Assembly: GCF_000171615.1 (NCBI RefSeq)
Contig: NZ_ABFU01000065.3
Location: 3,090-48,603, forward strand
Direction of reading: 5' to 3'
DNA: 45,514 nucleotides
Source of the DNA: Bacillus coahuilensis m4-4
GTDB taxonomy: Bacteria; Bacillota; Bacilli; Bacillales; Bacillaceae_K
The notes under the pieces are model-generated. The model saw only the letters and a program-made list of their open reading frames with translations. It did not search any database and was not told the origin of the DNA. A program made the position numbers and the translations under genes. This document shows, one piece after another, positions 9,039 through 18,133 of the stretch; positions within the stretch are counted from its first letter, which is position 1, and each line of letters starts with the position of its first letter.

Positions 9039-10010
9039 ATGAGCGATTTATTTCAGTCATTAAAAGACAAAGTGTCTGGACAAAACTTGAAGATAGTTTT
9101 TCCAGAAGGCTTAGATGAGCGTATTTTAACAGCGGCCAGCCGTCTAGCTGCCGATAAAATAGTGACACCTATTTTAGTTGGAGCAAAAGAAGATGTTGAG
9201 AAGAAAGCAAAAGAATTAAATGTCATAGTAGATGGGTGTGAAATTTACGACCCTGCTACATATGAAAAAATGCCAGAACTGGTAGCAGCTTTTGTAGAAC
9301 GGCGTAAAGGAAAAGCAAGTGAGGAAGATGCAAAGCGTATTCTCCAAGATGAAAACTATTTTGGAACGATGCTTGTGTACACGAAGCTTGCTCACGGTCT
9401 TGTGAGTGGTGCTGCACATTCAACTGCTGACACTGTTCGTCCAGCACTTCAAATTATTAAAACAAAAGAAGGCGTACGCAAAACGTCTGGTGTCTTCATT
9501 ATGGTACGTGAAGAGGAGAAGTACGTATTTGCAGATTGTGCCATCAACATTTCTCCAGACAGCCAAGACCTTGCTGAAATTGCTATTGAAAGCGCAAAAA
9601 CAGCGGAAATGTTTGATATTGACCCACGCGTTGCGATGCTAAGTTTCTCAACGGCTGGTTCAGCAAAATCTCCAGAAACAGAAAAAGTAGTAGAAGCAGT
9701 GAAAGTAGCACACGAGCGGGCTCCTCACTTAACATTAGATGGAGAGTTCCAGTTTGATGCTGCATTTGTTCCATCTGTTGCAGCGAAAAAGGCACCAAAT
9801 TCAGTCATCCAAGGGGACGCAAACGTATTCGTATTCCCAAGCCTAGAAGCAGGGAACATTGGATACAAAATCGCCCAACGCTTAGGTAACTTTGAAGCAG
9901 TGGGACCCATCCTTCAAGGATTAAATGCTCCCGTGAATGATCTTTCTCGTGGCTGTAACGAAGAAGATGTGTACAAGCTTGCGCTCATTACAGCAGCACA
10001 GGCACTATAA
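9039..10010 (+). CDS. pta: Phosphate acetyltransferase
   Basis: Interconverts acetyl-CoA and acetyl phosphate, the first step of overflow acetate production. It has 323 residues, the short Bacillus form lacking the N-terminal DRTGG extension of enterobacterial Pta. Recognisable segments are KIVFPEGLDERIL near the start, GLVSGAAHSTADTVRPALQ in the middle, and QRLGNFEAVGPILQGLNAP with the active-site region PVNDLSRGC near the end. ATG 9039 has AAGGAGGA seven bases upstream. An upstream cre suggests activation by CcpA in glucose. It is monocistronic, closed by a terminator. Confidence 0.97.
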   Translation: MSDLFQSLKDKVSGQNLKIVFPEGLDERILTAASRLAADKIVTPILVGAKEDVEKKAKELNVIVDGCEIYDPATYEKMPELVAAFVERRKGKASEEDAKRILQDENYFGTMLVYTKLAHGLVSGAAHSTADTVRPALQIIKTKEGVRKTSGVFIMVREEEKYVFADCAINISPDSQDLAEIAIESAKTAEMFDIDPRVAMLSFSTAGSAKSPETEKVVEAVKVAHERAPHLTLDGEFQFDAAFVPSVAAKKAPNSVIQGDANVFVFPSLEAGNIGYKIAQRLGNFEAVGPILQGLNAPVNDLSRGCNEEDVYKLALITAAQAL

Positions 10011-10017
10011 TAGTTAA

Positions 10018-10052
10018 AAACTCGGGGGATTAGTTTCTCTCCGAGTTTTTTT
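10018..10052 (+). terminator. Terminator of pta
   Basis: AACTCGG pairs with CCGAGTT across a loop, followed by a run of seven T. Confidence 0.85.
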
Positions 10053-10098
10053 ATAAAAATGGATGATTCCAAATAAGTTGTATGGGAAGCAGCGTTGT

Positions 10099-10353
10099 TT
10101 ATCTAGTTTCTCTATACTTAACTAATAGTGTTGCTAGAATGTTTGAGAGAAAGAATATAGGGTTCCCTTGCGCGTTGGAGTGAAGCATAAATTCGCCTGC
10201 ATTCATATCATCATACATTTTGCTTTGAATGTTCCCTTCAGCTCGAACTGTGTTCTCGTGTGCTTTTAAGCTTACTAATAACCGATATTGAAAAGGTAGA
10301 ATGAATAGTGAGATGGCTATGTATACACAAAAAAGAATGATAAGAAGTTCCAT
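10099..10353 (-). CDS. Small single-span membrane protein (84 aa), unknown
   Basis: I start it at ATG 10353 because GGAGGT lies seven bases upstream; an in-frame start 19 codons earlier has no ribosome site. The first ~22 residues (MELLIILFCVYIAISLFIL) form a membrane anchor; the rest is soluble with a second weakly hydrophobic stretch near the end (NPIFFLSNILATLLV). No enzymatic motif is visible and I do not recognise the family with certainty. It is convergent with pta and divergent from lipL. Codon use and ribosome site make it a likely real gene. Confidence 0.65.
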   Translation of the reverse strand: MELLIILFCVYIAISLFILPFQYRLLVSLKAHENTVRAEGNIQSKMYDDMNAGEFMLHSNAQGNPIFFLSNILATLLVKYRETR

Positions 10354-10549
10354 GTGCTGTACCTCCACTCGTTTTAATTGATTATAGCATATTTTTCCTA
10401 CTACCACCACTAATATTCAGAAAAATTAAAATAACAAGGGGTATAATCTCCACCTCACTTTGGTGATTGCTGTTCTTCTTTATGGGTATCAAATTTGGCA
10501 AGACACTATCTATCAAGTGCAGGAAACATCAAAGTATTCATAACAGGTG

Positions 10550-10558
10550 TGCTATAAT
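10550..10558 (+). promoter_or_regulatory. Extended -10 promoter of lipL
   Basis: TGCTATAAT is a perfect extended -10 element (TGnTATAAT), 36 bases before the lipL start. No good -35 is seen, as is common with extended -10 promoters. Confidence 0.6.
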
Positions 10559-10593
10559 AGGAAAGCGATTTTACTATAGAGGAGTGCCTTCCT

Positions 10594-11427
10594 ATGAATC
10601 AATCATTATTACAACAGGATAAGTGGCGCATTATTGATCAATCAAGTCTTGGTCCAGGCTTTAAAGCGCTACAATCATTTGCTATGGACGATACGCTATG
10701 TACAAGTGTAGGAGCGAAAGCATCTTCACCTGTTGCTCGGTCGTGGGTTCACCACAATACAATTGTTCTTGGCATTACGGATACAAAGCTTCCGTTTTTG
10801 CAAGAGGGTCTTGATATTCTACACAAGCATGGCTATCAATATATTGTACGGAACTCCGGTGGGTTAGCCGTTGTATTAGATGAAGGAGTATTAAACCTAT
10901 CACTAATTTTCCCAGATAGTGAAAAGGGAATTGATATAAATAGAGGCTATGATGCCATGTATGAACTCATTCAAATGATGTTTAAAGACTATGATGTTCA
11001 AATAGAAGCCAAAGAAATAGTGGGTTCTTATTGCCCAGGAAGCTATGACTTAAGTATAAAAAATCAAAAGTTTGCGGGGATTTCTCAGCGTCGAATTAAA
11101 AATGGGGTAGCGGTCCAAATCTATCTTTGCATAAACGGTAGTGGAAGTGATAGAGCCCGTGTCATTCAAGAATTTTATAATGTAGGAATAAAAGGAAACC
11201 CAACAAAGTTTGAGTATCCGAAGATCGTACCTGAGGTCATGGCATCTTTATCAGAGCTCCTAGGAGAAAACCTAACCATTTCAGACGTTATGATGAAGTT
11301 TTTAATGGTGTTAAAAGATCACAGCCAAAACATCTTTTCTTCTCAATTAGAGGGAAAAGAGATTGGTTTGTATCAAGAATACTTTAATAGGGTAGTCAAA
11401 CGAAATGAGAAAGTGTTAGCCGAATAA
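10594..11427 (+). CDS. lipL: Octanoyl-[GcvH]:protein N-octanoyltransferase LipL
   Basis: Amidotransferase of the Bacillus lipoate route: it moves octanoyl groups from GcvH to the E2 subunits of 2-oxoacid dehydrogenases. It has 277 residues, the usual length. The catalytic Cys is Cys147 in [14 protein letters not shown] (Cys150 in B. subtilis), followed by the lysine-containing FAGISQRR. The RNSGGLAVV segment is the BPL/LplA/LipB-fold substrate loop. ATG 10594 has GAGGAG upstream. B. subtilis ywfL lies in the same neighbourhood between pta and rsfA. A hairpin follows the stop codon. Confidence 0.95.
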   Translation: MNQSLLQQDKWRIIDQSSLGPGFKALQSFAMDDTLCTSVGAKASSPVARSWVHHNTIVLGITDTKLPFLQEGLDILHKHGYQYIVRNSGGLAVVLDEGVLNLSLIFPDSEKGIDINRGYDAMYELIQMMFKDYDVQIEAKEIVGSYCPGSYDLSIKNQKFAGISQRRIKNGVAVQIYLCINGSGSDRARVIQEFYNVGIKGNPTKFEYPKIVPEVMASLSELLGENLTISDVMMKFLMVLKDHSQNIFSSQLEGKEIGLYQEYFNRVVKRNEKVLAE

Positions 11428-11437
11428 TAAATTCTGT

Positions 11438-11463
11438 AGATTCTGTCAGCATTGGCAGAATCT
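11438..11463 (+). terminator. Hairpin after lipL, probable terminator
   Basis: AGATTCTG pairs with CAGAATCT. The following T tract is interrupted (ATTTCAATATAATT), so termination may be weak. Confidence 0.5.
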
Positions 11464-11588
11464 ATTTCAATATAATTCTATCGCAAATATGGTAAATGTT
11501 AACTATATTTGCTTCTAGAAATTTCTTGTACTTCTTCCTTGATATAGTAAAATATTTACTTGTGTTAAAGGAAAGAGAGGTTAATCAA

Positions 11589-12303
11589 ATGATACGAGTA
11601 ATATTAGCGGATGATAACGAAGATGCTTTAGAAATTCTTTCAGAATATATCAGTAAATTTCCTGGTTATGAAGTTGTAGCTCAATGCAAAAACGGAGATG
11701 AACTTGTAAATCAATCGATTAGCTTAATGCCTGACCTAATAATAACTGATATTCAAATGCCAAAGTTAAGCGGATTAGAAGCGGTTAGAGAAATTTCATC
11801 CATGTTAGAAAATTCATGCTTTATCTTTATTACAGCATATGACCAGTTTGCAGTTGATGCTTTTGATATAGCAGCTGTTGATTACGTTATTAAGCCGGTT
11901 AAGCGCCAAAGACTATTTATAGCTATGGAAAAAGACAAAAAAAGTGATACTTCAAAATGAAATGGTGGGTATGAACAATTCTCCAGAACGATTTTCAGTT
12001 AAAAATGGAAAATCACTATACTTAGTCAATAAATCCTCCGTTATAATGGTTGAACGCTATGGTAGAAAAACATTTATCCATTTGAAAGATAAGATTATTG
12101 AAACCTCAGAAACGCTAGAAAGTCTTGAGGAAATTCTTTTTGAAGAAAATTACATACGTTCACATCGATCTTTTATTATTAATATTAATTTTGTTCTTCA
12201 TATTGAAGCGATCGGAAGTGTATACCAAGTCCATTTTGAAGGATATGAGAAAGTGGCGAACATTAGCAAACAAAAGTTTGATTTTATAAAAAAGGTAAGT
12301 TAA
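11589..12303 (+). CDS. LytTR-family response regulator (one frameshift)
   Basis: Two-component output protein, about 237 residues after correction. Receiver domain residues ~1-118: acidic pair in LADDNED (Asp8-Asp9), phospho-acceptor Asp54 in LIITDIQMP, conserved Thr in FITAYD and Lys in DYVIKPV. The C-terminal LytTR DNA-binding domain starts at FSVKNGKSLYLV and includes YIRSHRSFIININFV. The frame changes in a run of seven A at about 11936-11942; removing one A joins the halves as EKDKKVILQNE. ATG 11589 has AGAGAGG upstream. It lies 27 bases before a histidine kinase gene, its likely partner. Target genes are not identifiable here. Confidence 0.85.
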
Positions 12304-12330
12304 TAAGTTTTCAACCTAAGAGGCAAGTAG

Positions 12331-13607
12331 ATGAATAGCCTCTTTGATCAGATCAGCAATACATCATTACTCTACCAAGAACTTTGTGGGTTTATTGTAA
12401 CGAATGCTATGTGGACTAGTGTAATAGGAAATTTGATTATATCATTATCTTATTTTTCCATCCCAATTGTTATTCAACAATTTGTCAGGAAGAGACAGTC
12501 GGATATTCCGTTTAAAGGTGTCTACTATTTATTTATGGTGTTTATTTTTCTCTGTGGAGCTATGCATTTCATGAGTGTAGTTTCCATTCTTCGCCCTTTC
12601 CAATATGAGAAAGTACATCTTGTGCTACTCGTACTAACTGCAGTCACTTCCTTTCTTTCTGCTGCAGTACTATGGCCACTTCTTCCAAAGGCATTAAGTA
12701 TACCAAGTCCAGCTGAACTTAGAAGAACGAATGCTAATTTAGTGCGTGAGATCGAACGTAGGGTAGCTGCAGAACGATCCCTTCAAGACTTGAACCTGTC
12801 ATTGGAACAAACAATTAAGGAACGAACCGCTGATTTACAGAGGGAAATTGAGATCAAGGAAAAAATTAGAATTGCAGCTCATTCATGAGAAATCCAAATC
12901 AGAACGGGCAAATGATGCAAAAGCTATGTTTTTAGCTAATATGAGTCATGAGCTCAGAACTCCGCTAAATAATATTATAGGATATTCTCAATTGTTAGAA
13001 GATAACCTTCATTCTTTCTCTGAAAAGAAAAAAATAAGACAAAATAATCAAATCTAGTGATCATTTACTTCATATGATTAATGATATCTTAGCCATGACG
13101 AAAGTAGAACAATTAAGACTACACTATACGATTAAGCCGATAAAATTATTGAAATCTTTAAAGGATGCCGTTTCCTTATCAAAAGAAAAAGCTAGGGATT
13201 ATAAAGTGGAAATCGAACTAGATGAAAAATCATTAGCGTATATAAATGTCTTAGCAGATGAAACAAAGCTAAATCAAATCTTCATTAATCTTATTTCAAA
13301 TGGGATTAAATATAATACGCCAGGAAATCGTTTGTACATTTTTGGAAAGGTAATGAATGGACGAGTCATCGTATCGTTTAAAGATGAAGGAGAAGGGATC
13401 GATGCAGAAGATGCGGAAAAAATATTTTTACCATTTTACCGTTCACCTAAGTCAGATAAAAAAGCAAGTGGTACTGGCGTGGGACTATCGATTGTAAAAC
13501 AGTTAGTATACGGTATGAATGGAACGATAGAGGTTGAAAGCCTACCCAATCAAGGGTCTACCTTTCACATCAATTTACCAATAAGCTTAAAAGATTCAAA
13601 TAGGTAA
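12331..13607 (+). CDS. Sensor histidine kinase with ETR1-like (ethylene-binding-type) membrane domain (two frameshifts)
   Basis: About 425 residues after removing one extra A at about 12858-12863 and one at about 13040-13043. Residues ~30-125 form three membrane helices resembling the N-terminus of plant and cyanobacterial ETR1: YFSIP in helix 1 (Tyr41, Ile44, Pro45) and IFLCGAMH in helix 2 (Ile72, Cys75, His79). These match ETR1 Tyr32, Ile35, Pro36, Ile62 and the Cu(I) ligands Cys65 and His69. ETR1 Asp25 is replaced by Asn34. A coiled coil follows ([14 protein letters not shown]), then HisKA with [10 protein letters not shown] box ([12 protein letters not shown]), and G boxes DEGEGID and GTGVGLS. 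It is co-transcribed with the LytTR regulator. A kinase role is secure; ligand identity is inference. Confidence 0.85.
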
Positions 13608-13793
13608 ATTCATAGTAAAGATATGCTTCTCAGGTAATGAATATAATAGTTTGCTCTGTTTATAGGAGGACTGTGTGGAATCATGGTTGATTCCTCACTG
13701 CACGAAGGAAACTTGAGTATTTTCAGAGGAGGCAGTAGCAACTCCCTGCGATAAGCGTGCAGCTTAGTTTAGTAGAGCCTTTAAAAAAGAAGA

Positions 13794-13834
13794 GGGTGTC
13801 CCAAAAGTATAATCTTTTGGGACACCCTTTTCTT
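13794..13834 (+). terminator. Strong terminator after the histidine kinase region
   Basis: A perfect 14-bp stem, GGGTGTCCCAAAAG with CTTTTGGGACACCC, around a six-base loop, then TTTTCTTTTTT. It is 186 bases after the kinase stop. Hairpins of this GTGTCCCAAAAG type often follow transposase genes in Firmicutes, but no transposase is present. Confidence 0.9.
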
Positions 13835-14078
13835 TTTTCAATAAATGATCATCTTTATAATAAGCCTGGTTGATTGCGCGAAAGGTACTCCATTCTCCGG
13901 GGCGGAGGTGAGCCTCCCTTTAGAAATGTTGGAGTATCAACGTTTAAAGTAGTTCTTAGTTTCTATAAAAAATTTTTTGCGATATTATCAAACAGTGATT
14001 TCTAAATATATAAAAATCTGTAAAATGTACAAAACGCTTCGCTAGAGCTAATTGGAAATCAATAACTCTCATTACCTA

Positions 14079-14094
14079 TGTGATGCACTTCACA
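14079..14094. promoter_or_regulatory. Fnr/Crp-type palindrome
   Basis: TGTGATGCACTTCACA is an exact TGTGA-N6-TCACA, the recognition sequence of Bacillus Fnr. It is 338 bases upstream of the DUF342 gene. No good -10 was found at the -41.5 spacing, so its use is uncertain. Confidence 0.45.
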
Positions 14095-14431
14095 TTAAAT
14101 AGTGAAGAAGGTAATGGAACAAACGTATCAATTCAGTTATCAACAAGAAAATAAAGCAATATATCTTGAATAGACCATAACTAAGTTAGCCGACAATTAA
14201 AAAAAATAATAAATTACAGTCGAAAAATGAATAAGTGAGTATAAATTCCTATTAGGCTGTTTTGTGTTTTAAAACAAACTGTTTATATAAACACATTTTG
14301 TGGTTAAATACATCAGAATATAAGTCGAAAGTAGCATAAAAACGTCTGAAATCCAAGAAATGAGTTAGCCAGATTGCTTTTCTAAATAGTAAAATTATCA
14401 TAGGTATTTAAAATGAGGAGAGGAAAAGCGT

Positions 14432-16322
14432 ATGCAAGTTTTAAGGCACATAAATTTAAATAATTGGCTAGTCAATTTCTATAAATTTCTATCACGCTAT
14501 CAAGGGAAATCACTTGATAAAATGAGTTCAGAAAGAAAAGCAGCCTTATCAAGTAATCTAGAAGAAGTAGAAAGAACAGGTAGCATAGGGGTAGAGGATG
14601 GAAAGTCGAAAATGGAGAATTTACCTAGTTCTAAGCTACGCATAACACCGACGTCTAAAGTGAATTTTTTGAAAAATGTTCATATTCAAACGGATACATT
14701 TTCTGTAAAAAATAGTGATGAGATCGAAGTAAGGGAAACTGAAGGTGGAGTAACGAAAGAAGAGTGGGAAATTAAACTAAATGATGATTTCACAGAAGCT
14801 ATTTTAGAAATTGTACCGAGCATAAAATATATCCAACATTTAGAGGATCACCCTAAAACCAAACATCTTAAACCAATTGTTAAAGAAGAAAAGGATTATC
14901 CAGACGCTGAACTAACTGAAGTACAAGTAATAAATGAGCTGAATAGATTAGGAGTGACATACGGAATACAGTATGAAAAAATCCGATTAGCATTAAAGAA
15001 CTAAAAAGAAAGAAAGTATAGTAGTAGCCAAAGGGAGAAAGCCTATTCCTCCTGTAGATAGTAAAATAGATTATCTAGTAGATGTAGGAATAAATTTTAA
15101 TCAGTGCCACCATTCAATAGAAGAAGGGATTGCCAATCAAAAAAAAATGTTTGTTAGAAAATTTCAGAAACTAGGTTATTTCAGAAAAAGTATTGAAGGA
15201 GTTGATGGAATTTCCTTGCATATGAGAACTATTAAAGTTCCTAAACCAATTGAAATAAATGTTCACATAGGAGATGGAGTAGAAGTAGATTCAAAAAATG
15301 ATATGCTCTATTCCACTAAAGAGGGTAGACTTCGGGTCAATAAACGTGGGAATCATGAAGACATATCAATTGTCGAGCAAAATAATATAAATTATGATAT
15401 AAGAAATGTGAATGACCCCTTATCAATCAACGGAGATTTAGAAGTCAATGGACAAATTGAAAATAGTCAACTAATTGAAACAACAGGGCAAATTATTGTC
15501 CAAGGAAATGTAACGGAGAGCACAGTGAAAGGGAAGGAATCCATATGGATTACAGAAAATATTGCCTCAAGTACAATTATAGCGGGTAGAGGGAATATGA
15601 TAAACCATCAAATATCTTTTTATCTCGAGAATATACTAGAGCTTTTACCTTCATTTATTCAAACGTGTATTACGGTTTTAAATACCTCTCAGAATAGAAA
15701 TATCAACCTACAACTTAGTCAATTAGTAAATCACCTACTAACTGGAAAAGAAGAAAAATTAAAAGAACAGATACTCGTGTTTATCGATTATACTAATGAA
15801 AATTATCTTGACTTATCTTCTATATGTATAAATGTAATAGAAAATCTTATAAGACTATTAAACGCCGATACGTTAAAGTCTATAGAAGAGATTGAGAAGA
15901 TTCAAGAAATAACAGGAGAATTATACAAGTTATCGCTACTTGAATCTGTAACTACCGATAGTATTTTAGCTAAAGCAGCGTCCTATAGTACATTAATATG
16001 CCCTGGGAAAATTATATTAACTGGAAAAGGGTGTGTGAGTACAAAGATTCATACGGAATCCGTTTTTATTTGTAAAGGATCAGTACGGGGTGGGAACTTA
16101 TTTGCAAAAAAAAGGATAGAAGTCAATGAGGCGGGATCCGTAAGTGAAACACACACGATTATGAGAACGAGTAATGAAGGTGTAGTAATTATTCACAAAG
16201 CACATCCTGGAACGGAGGTTTTTATTGGAGAACATTCTTATATGGTAAGAGTAGAAAAAATAAATGTCATGTTTAGGAAAAATCAATTCGATCTAATTGA
16301 ATTGATGAATGTAGTAAGGTAG
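14432..16322 (+). CDS. FapA/DUF342-family protein with right-handed beta-helix (one frameshift)
   Basis: About 630 residues when one extra A at about 14994-14997 is removed, which joins IRLAL to SIVVAKGRKPIPPVDSK. Residues ~1-150 are a variable N-terminal region with a basic start. The DUF342 N-domain follows (LTEVQVINELNRLGVTYGI; VAKGRKPIPPVDSKIDYL), then short parallel beta-helix rungs (LSINGDLEVNGQIENSQLI; IIVQGNVTESTVKG), a helical insertion (~residues 400-510), and a final beta block. ATG 14432 has AGGAGAGG upstream. It begins a three-gene run with a c-di-GMP phosphodiesterase and a diguanylate cyclase (gaps 10 and 26 bases). DUF342 proteins are called flagellar assembly protein A or polymer-forming proteins; no flagellar gene is nearby, so the role is open. 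Confidence 0.8.
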
Positions 16323-16332
16323 GTGATTTTTA

Positions 16333-18107
16333 ATGACTCATCAGAGAAGCAGTGGTAATGCAAATCAGACGTTTTTTAACGAAGGGGATAAGAATCATCA
16401 GTCTTTATCACCATTACATTCAACTTGGGTGACTGCTTTTTTAAAAGAGGAGGATACTCTATCTATTTTGCATCAAATTTATCTTTCTTTATTTATAAAT
16501 AATTACACTCCAACCGTTTTAATCGATTTACAAGGTCAGATCATTCAAGTGAATCAATCGGCTCTAGAATTTTTACAGTATAGTTCTGCAGATTTAAATC
16601 TTTCACCATACTCTAACTTATTACGTATCAACAAAAAAAGTCCAGATGATATGTTTATAAAAAAGATAAACGAATCCAATCCTTTTAAAGTGGAATGTCA
16701 AGTGTTGAATGGAATAGGTGAGCTTATACCTGTGTTACTATCAGCCACCCCATTCGTAATAGGGGAAGAATTAATAGGTACATTTGGGGTCATCCATGAT
16801 ATGAGTGAAGGATATCGTCTCAATGAAATAACAGCAAGTAAAGATCCGTTAACATCATTACCGAACAGACTATCTTTTCTTAAAGAATTAACAAAAATGG
16901 CATACGAACGGAGAATCATTTGACGTTTTAAGAGTAGATATTGAAAATTTAAAAGATATTAATTCTGTATATGGATACGAAATAGGAGATAGCATACTAA
17001 AAAACGTGAGTGAAAGATTGATAACTTTTTTGGGTAAACAGACTTTTATTAGTAGGTTTGGGGATGCTTCATTTGTGTGCATGGCAACGGATGAGCTTAA
17101 AATCAGCAAAAATCAATTGCTAAAGAGAATTAGTAAGCCTATTAAAGTGGATAAAGAAGAAATTTTTTTTAGAGTACTAATCGGTAAAGTGTACTTTCCA
17201 CAAGATGGATTAGAAGTAAAAGATATCATCAAATCTCTTGACCTATCTATTCAACTGAACAAATGCAGAAAGCGATTTCCCTCTCAAAAAGAAATAGGAG
17301 AACAAGAACTCATTCAAAGAGTCAAACTAGAGAACGAAATAACCATGGCGTTGAAAAAGAACCAATTTGAGCTATTTCTCCAGCCTAAGGTTCTATGGAA
17401 AGAAAAGAAAATCAAGGGTGCGGAAGCATTATTGAGATGGACACATCCAAGATATGGAGCAGTATCCCCTGTGGATTTTATTCCTATTGCAGAAGAAACA
17501 GGTCTTATCATCGAAATGGGGGAATGGGTATTTGAAGAAGTGTGTAAAGTACTCCAAAAATGGAAAAATAACAAACATTCCAGATAAGACAATTAGTGTT
17601 AACATTTCAATACAACAATTATATCGTAAGGGGTTTTTGGATACATTAGTAACATTAGTAAATCAGTATGGTATTAACCCTAATTTAATTGAGTTAGAAA
17701 TGACAGAGTCCACATTTAGTTATGATACAAAAAAAGCTCAGCGAATCTTAGTTGATTGTCAACAAGCAGGGTTTCATGTATCAATGGATGACTTTGGAAC
17801 GGACTATAGCTCTTTAAACTTACTAGCTGAATTTCCATTAGACACATTAAAGATAGATAAGCGGTTTATACAGAGCTATAATAGAAATGAAAGAAGTCAA
17901 GTAATTCTTAAATCTATTATCTCTTTGTCTAAAGGCCTTCATCTCCAAAGTGTAGTGGAAGGGGTAGAGACTCTTTTAGAGTTTGAAGCAGCAAAAAAAC
18001 TAGACTGTGATATTATTCAAGGATATTACTTTTCAAAACCTTTACCCATCCAGAAGTTCGAAGAGTACGCCAACCAATTTGATTATAGCATTTACATTAA
18101 CACATAA
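16333..18107 (+). CDS. PAS - degenerate GGDEF - EAL protein, probable c-di-GMP phosphodiesterase (two frameshifts)
   Basis: About 590 residues after removing single extra bases near 16895-16900 and 17562-17566. A PAS domain (about residues 50-160) is followed by a GGDEF-like domain whose signature reads RFGDASF instead of GGDEF, so cyclase activity is unlikely. The EAL domain keeps the catalytic set: Glu in AEALLRW, Asn in SVNIS, Glu in LEMTES, Asp-Asp in MDDFGTD, Lys in LKIDKRF, Glu in VVEGVET, Gln in IQGYYFSKP. No membrane segment is seen, so it is probably cytosolic. It lies between the DUF342 gene and an intact GGDEF gene, an arrangement that would set a local c-di-GMP balance. Start ATG 16333 with TAGGTGAT upstream. 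Confidence 0.85.
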
Positions 18108-18133
18108 TTTAGTGGAAATTCAAGGAGGAGCCT

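Larger units (their letters stand above)
13608..14431. other. 824-bp gene-free region with decayed repeat pieces, terminator and Fnr-like box
   Basis: No believable gene. At 13650-13780 and 13865-13945 are pieces resembling the dispersed Bacillaceae intergenic repeat that contains GACTCCTGCGGGA and GCGGAGGTGAGCCTCC. The first has several hairpins (GGAATCA/TGATTCC at 13677-13694; CTGCACG/CGTGCAG) and a TATAAT at 13642. The strong terminator sits between the pieces. From 13950 on the sequence is AT-rich leader DNA for the DUF342 gene, with an Fnr-type palindrome at 14079. Confidence 0.6.
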
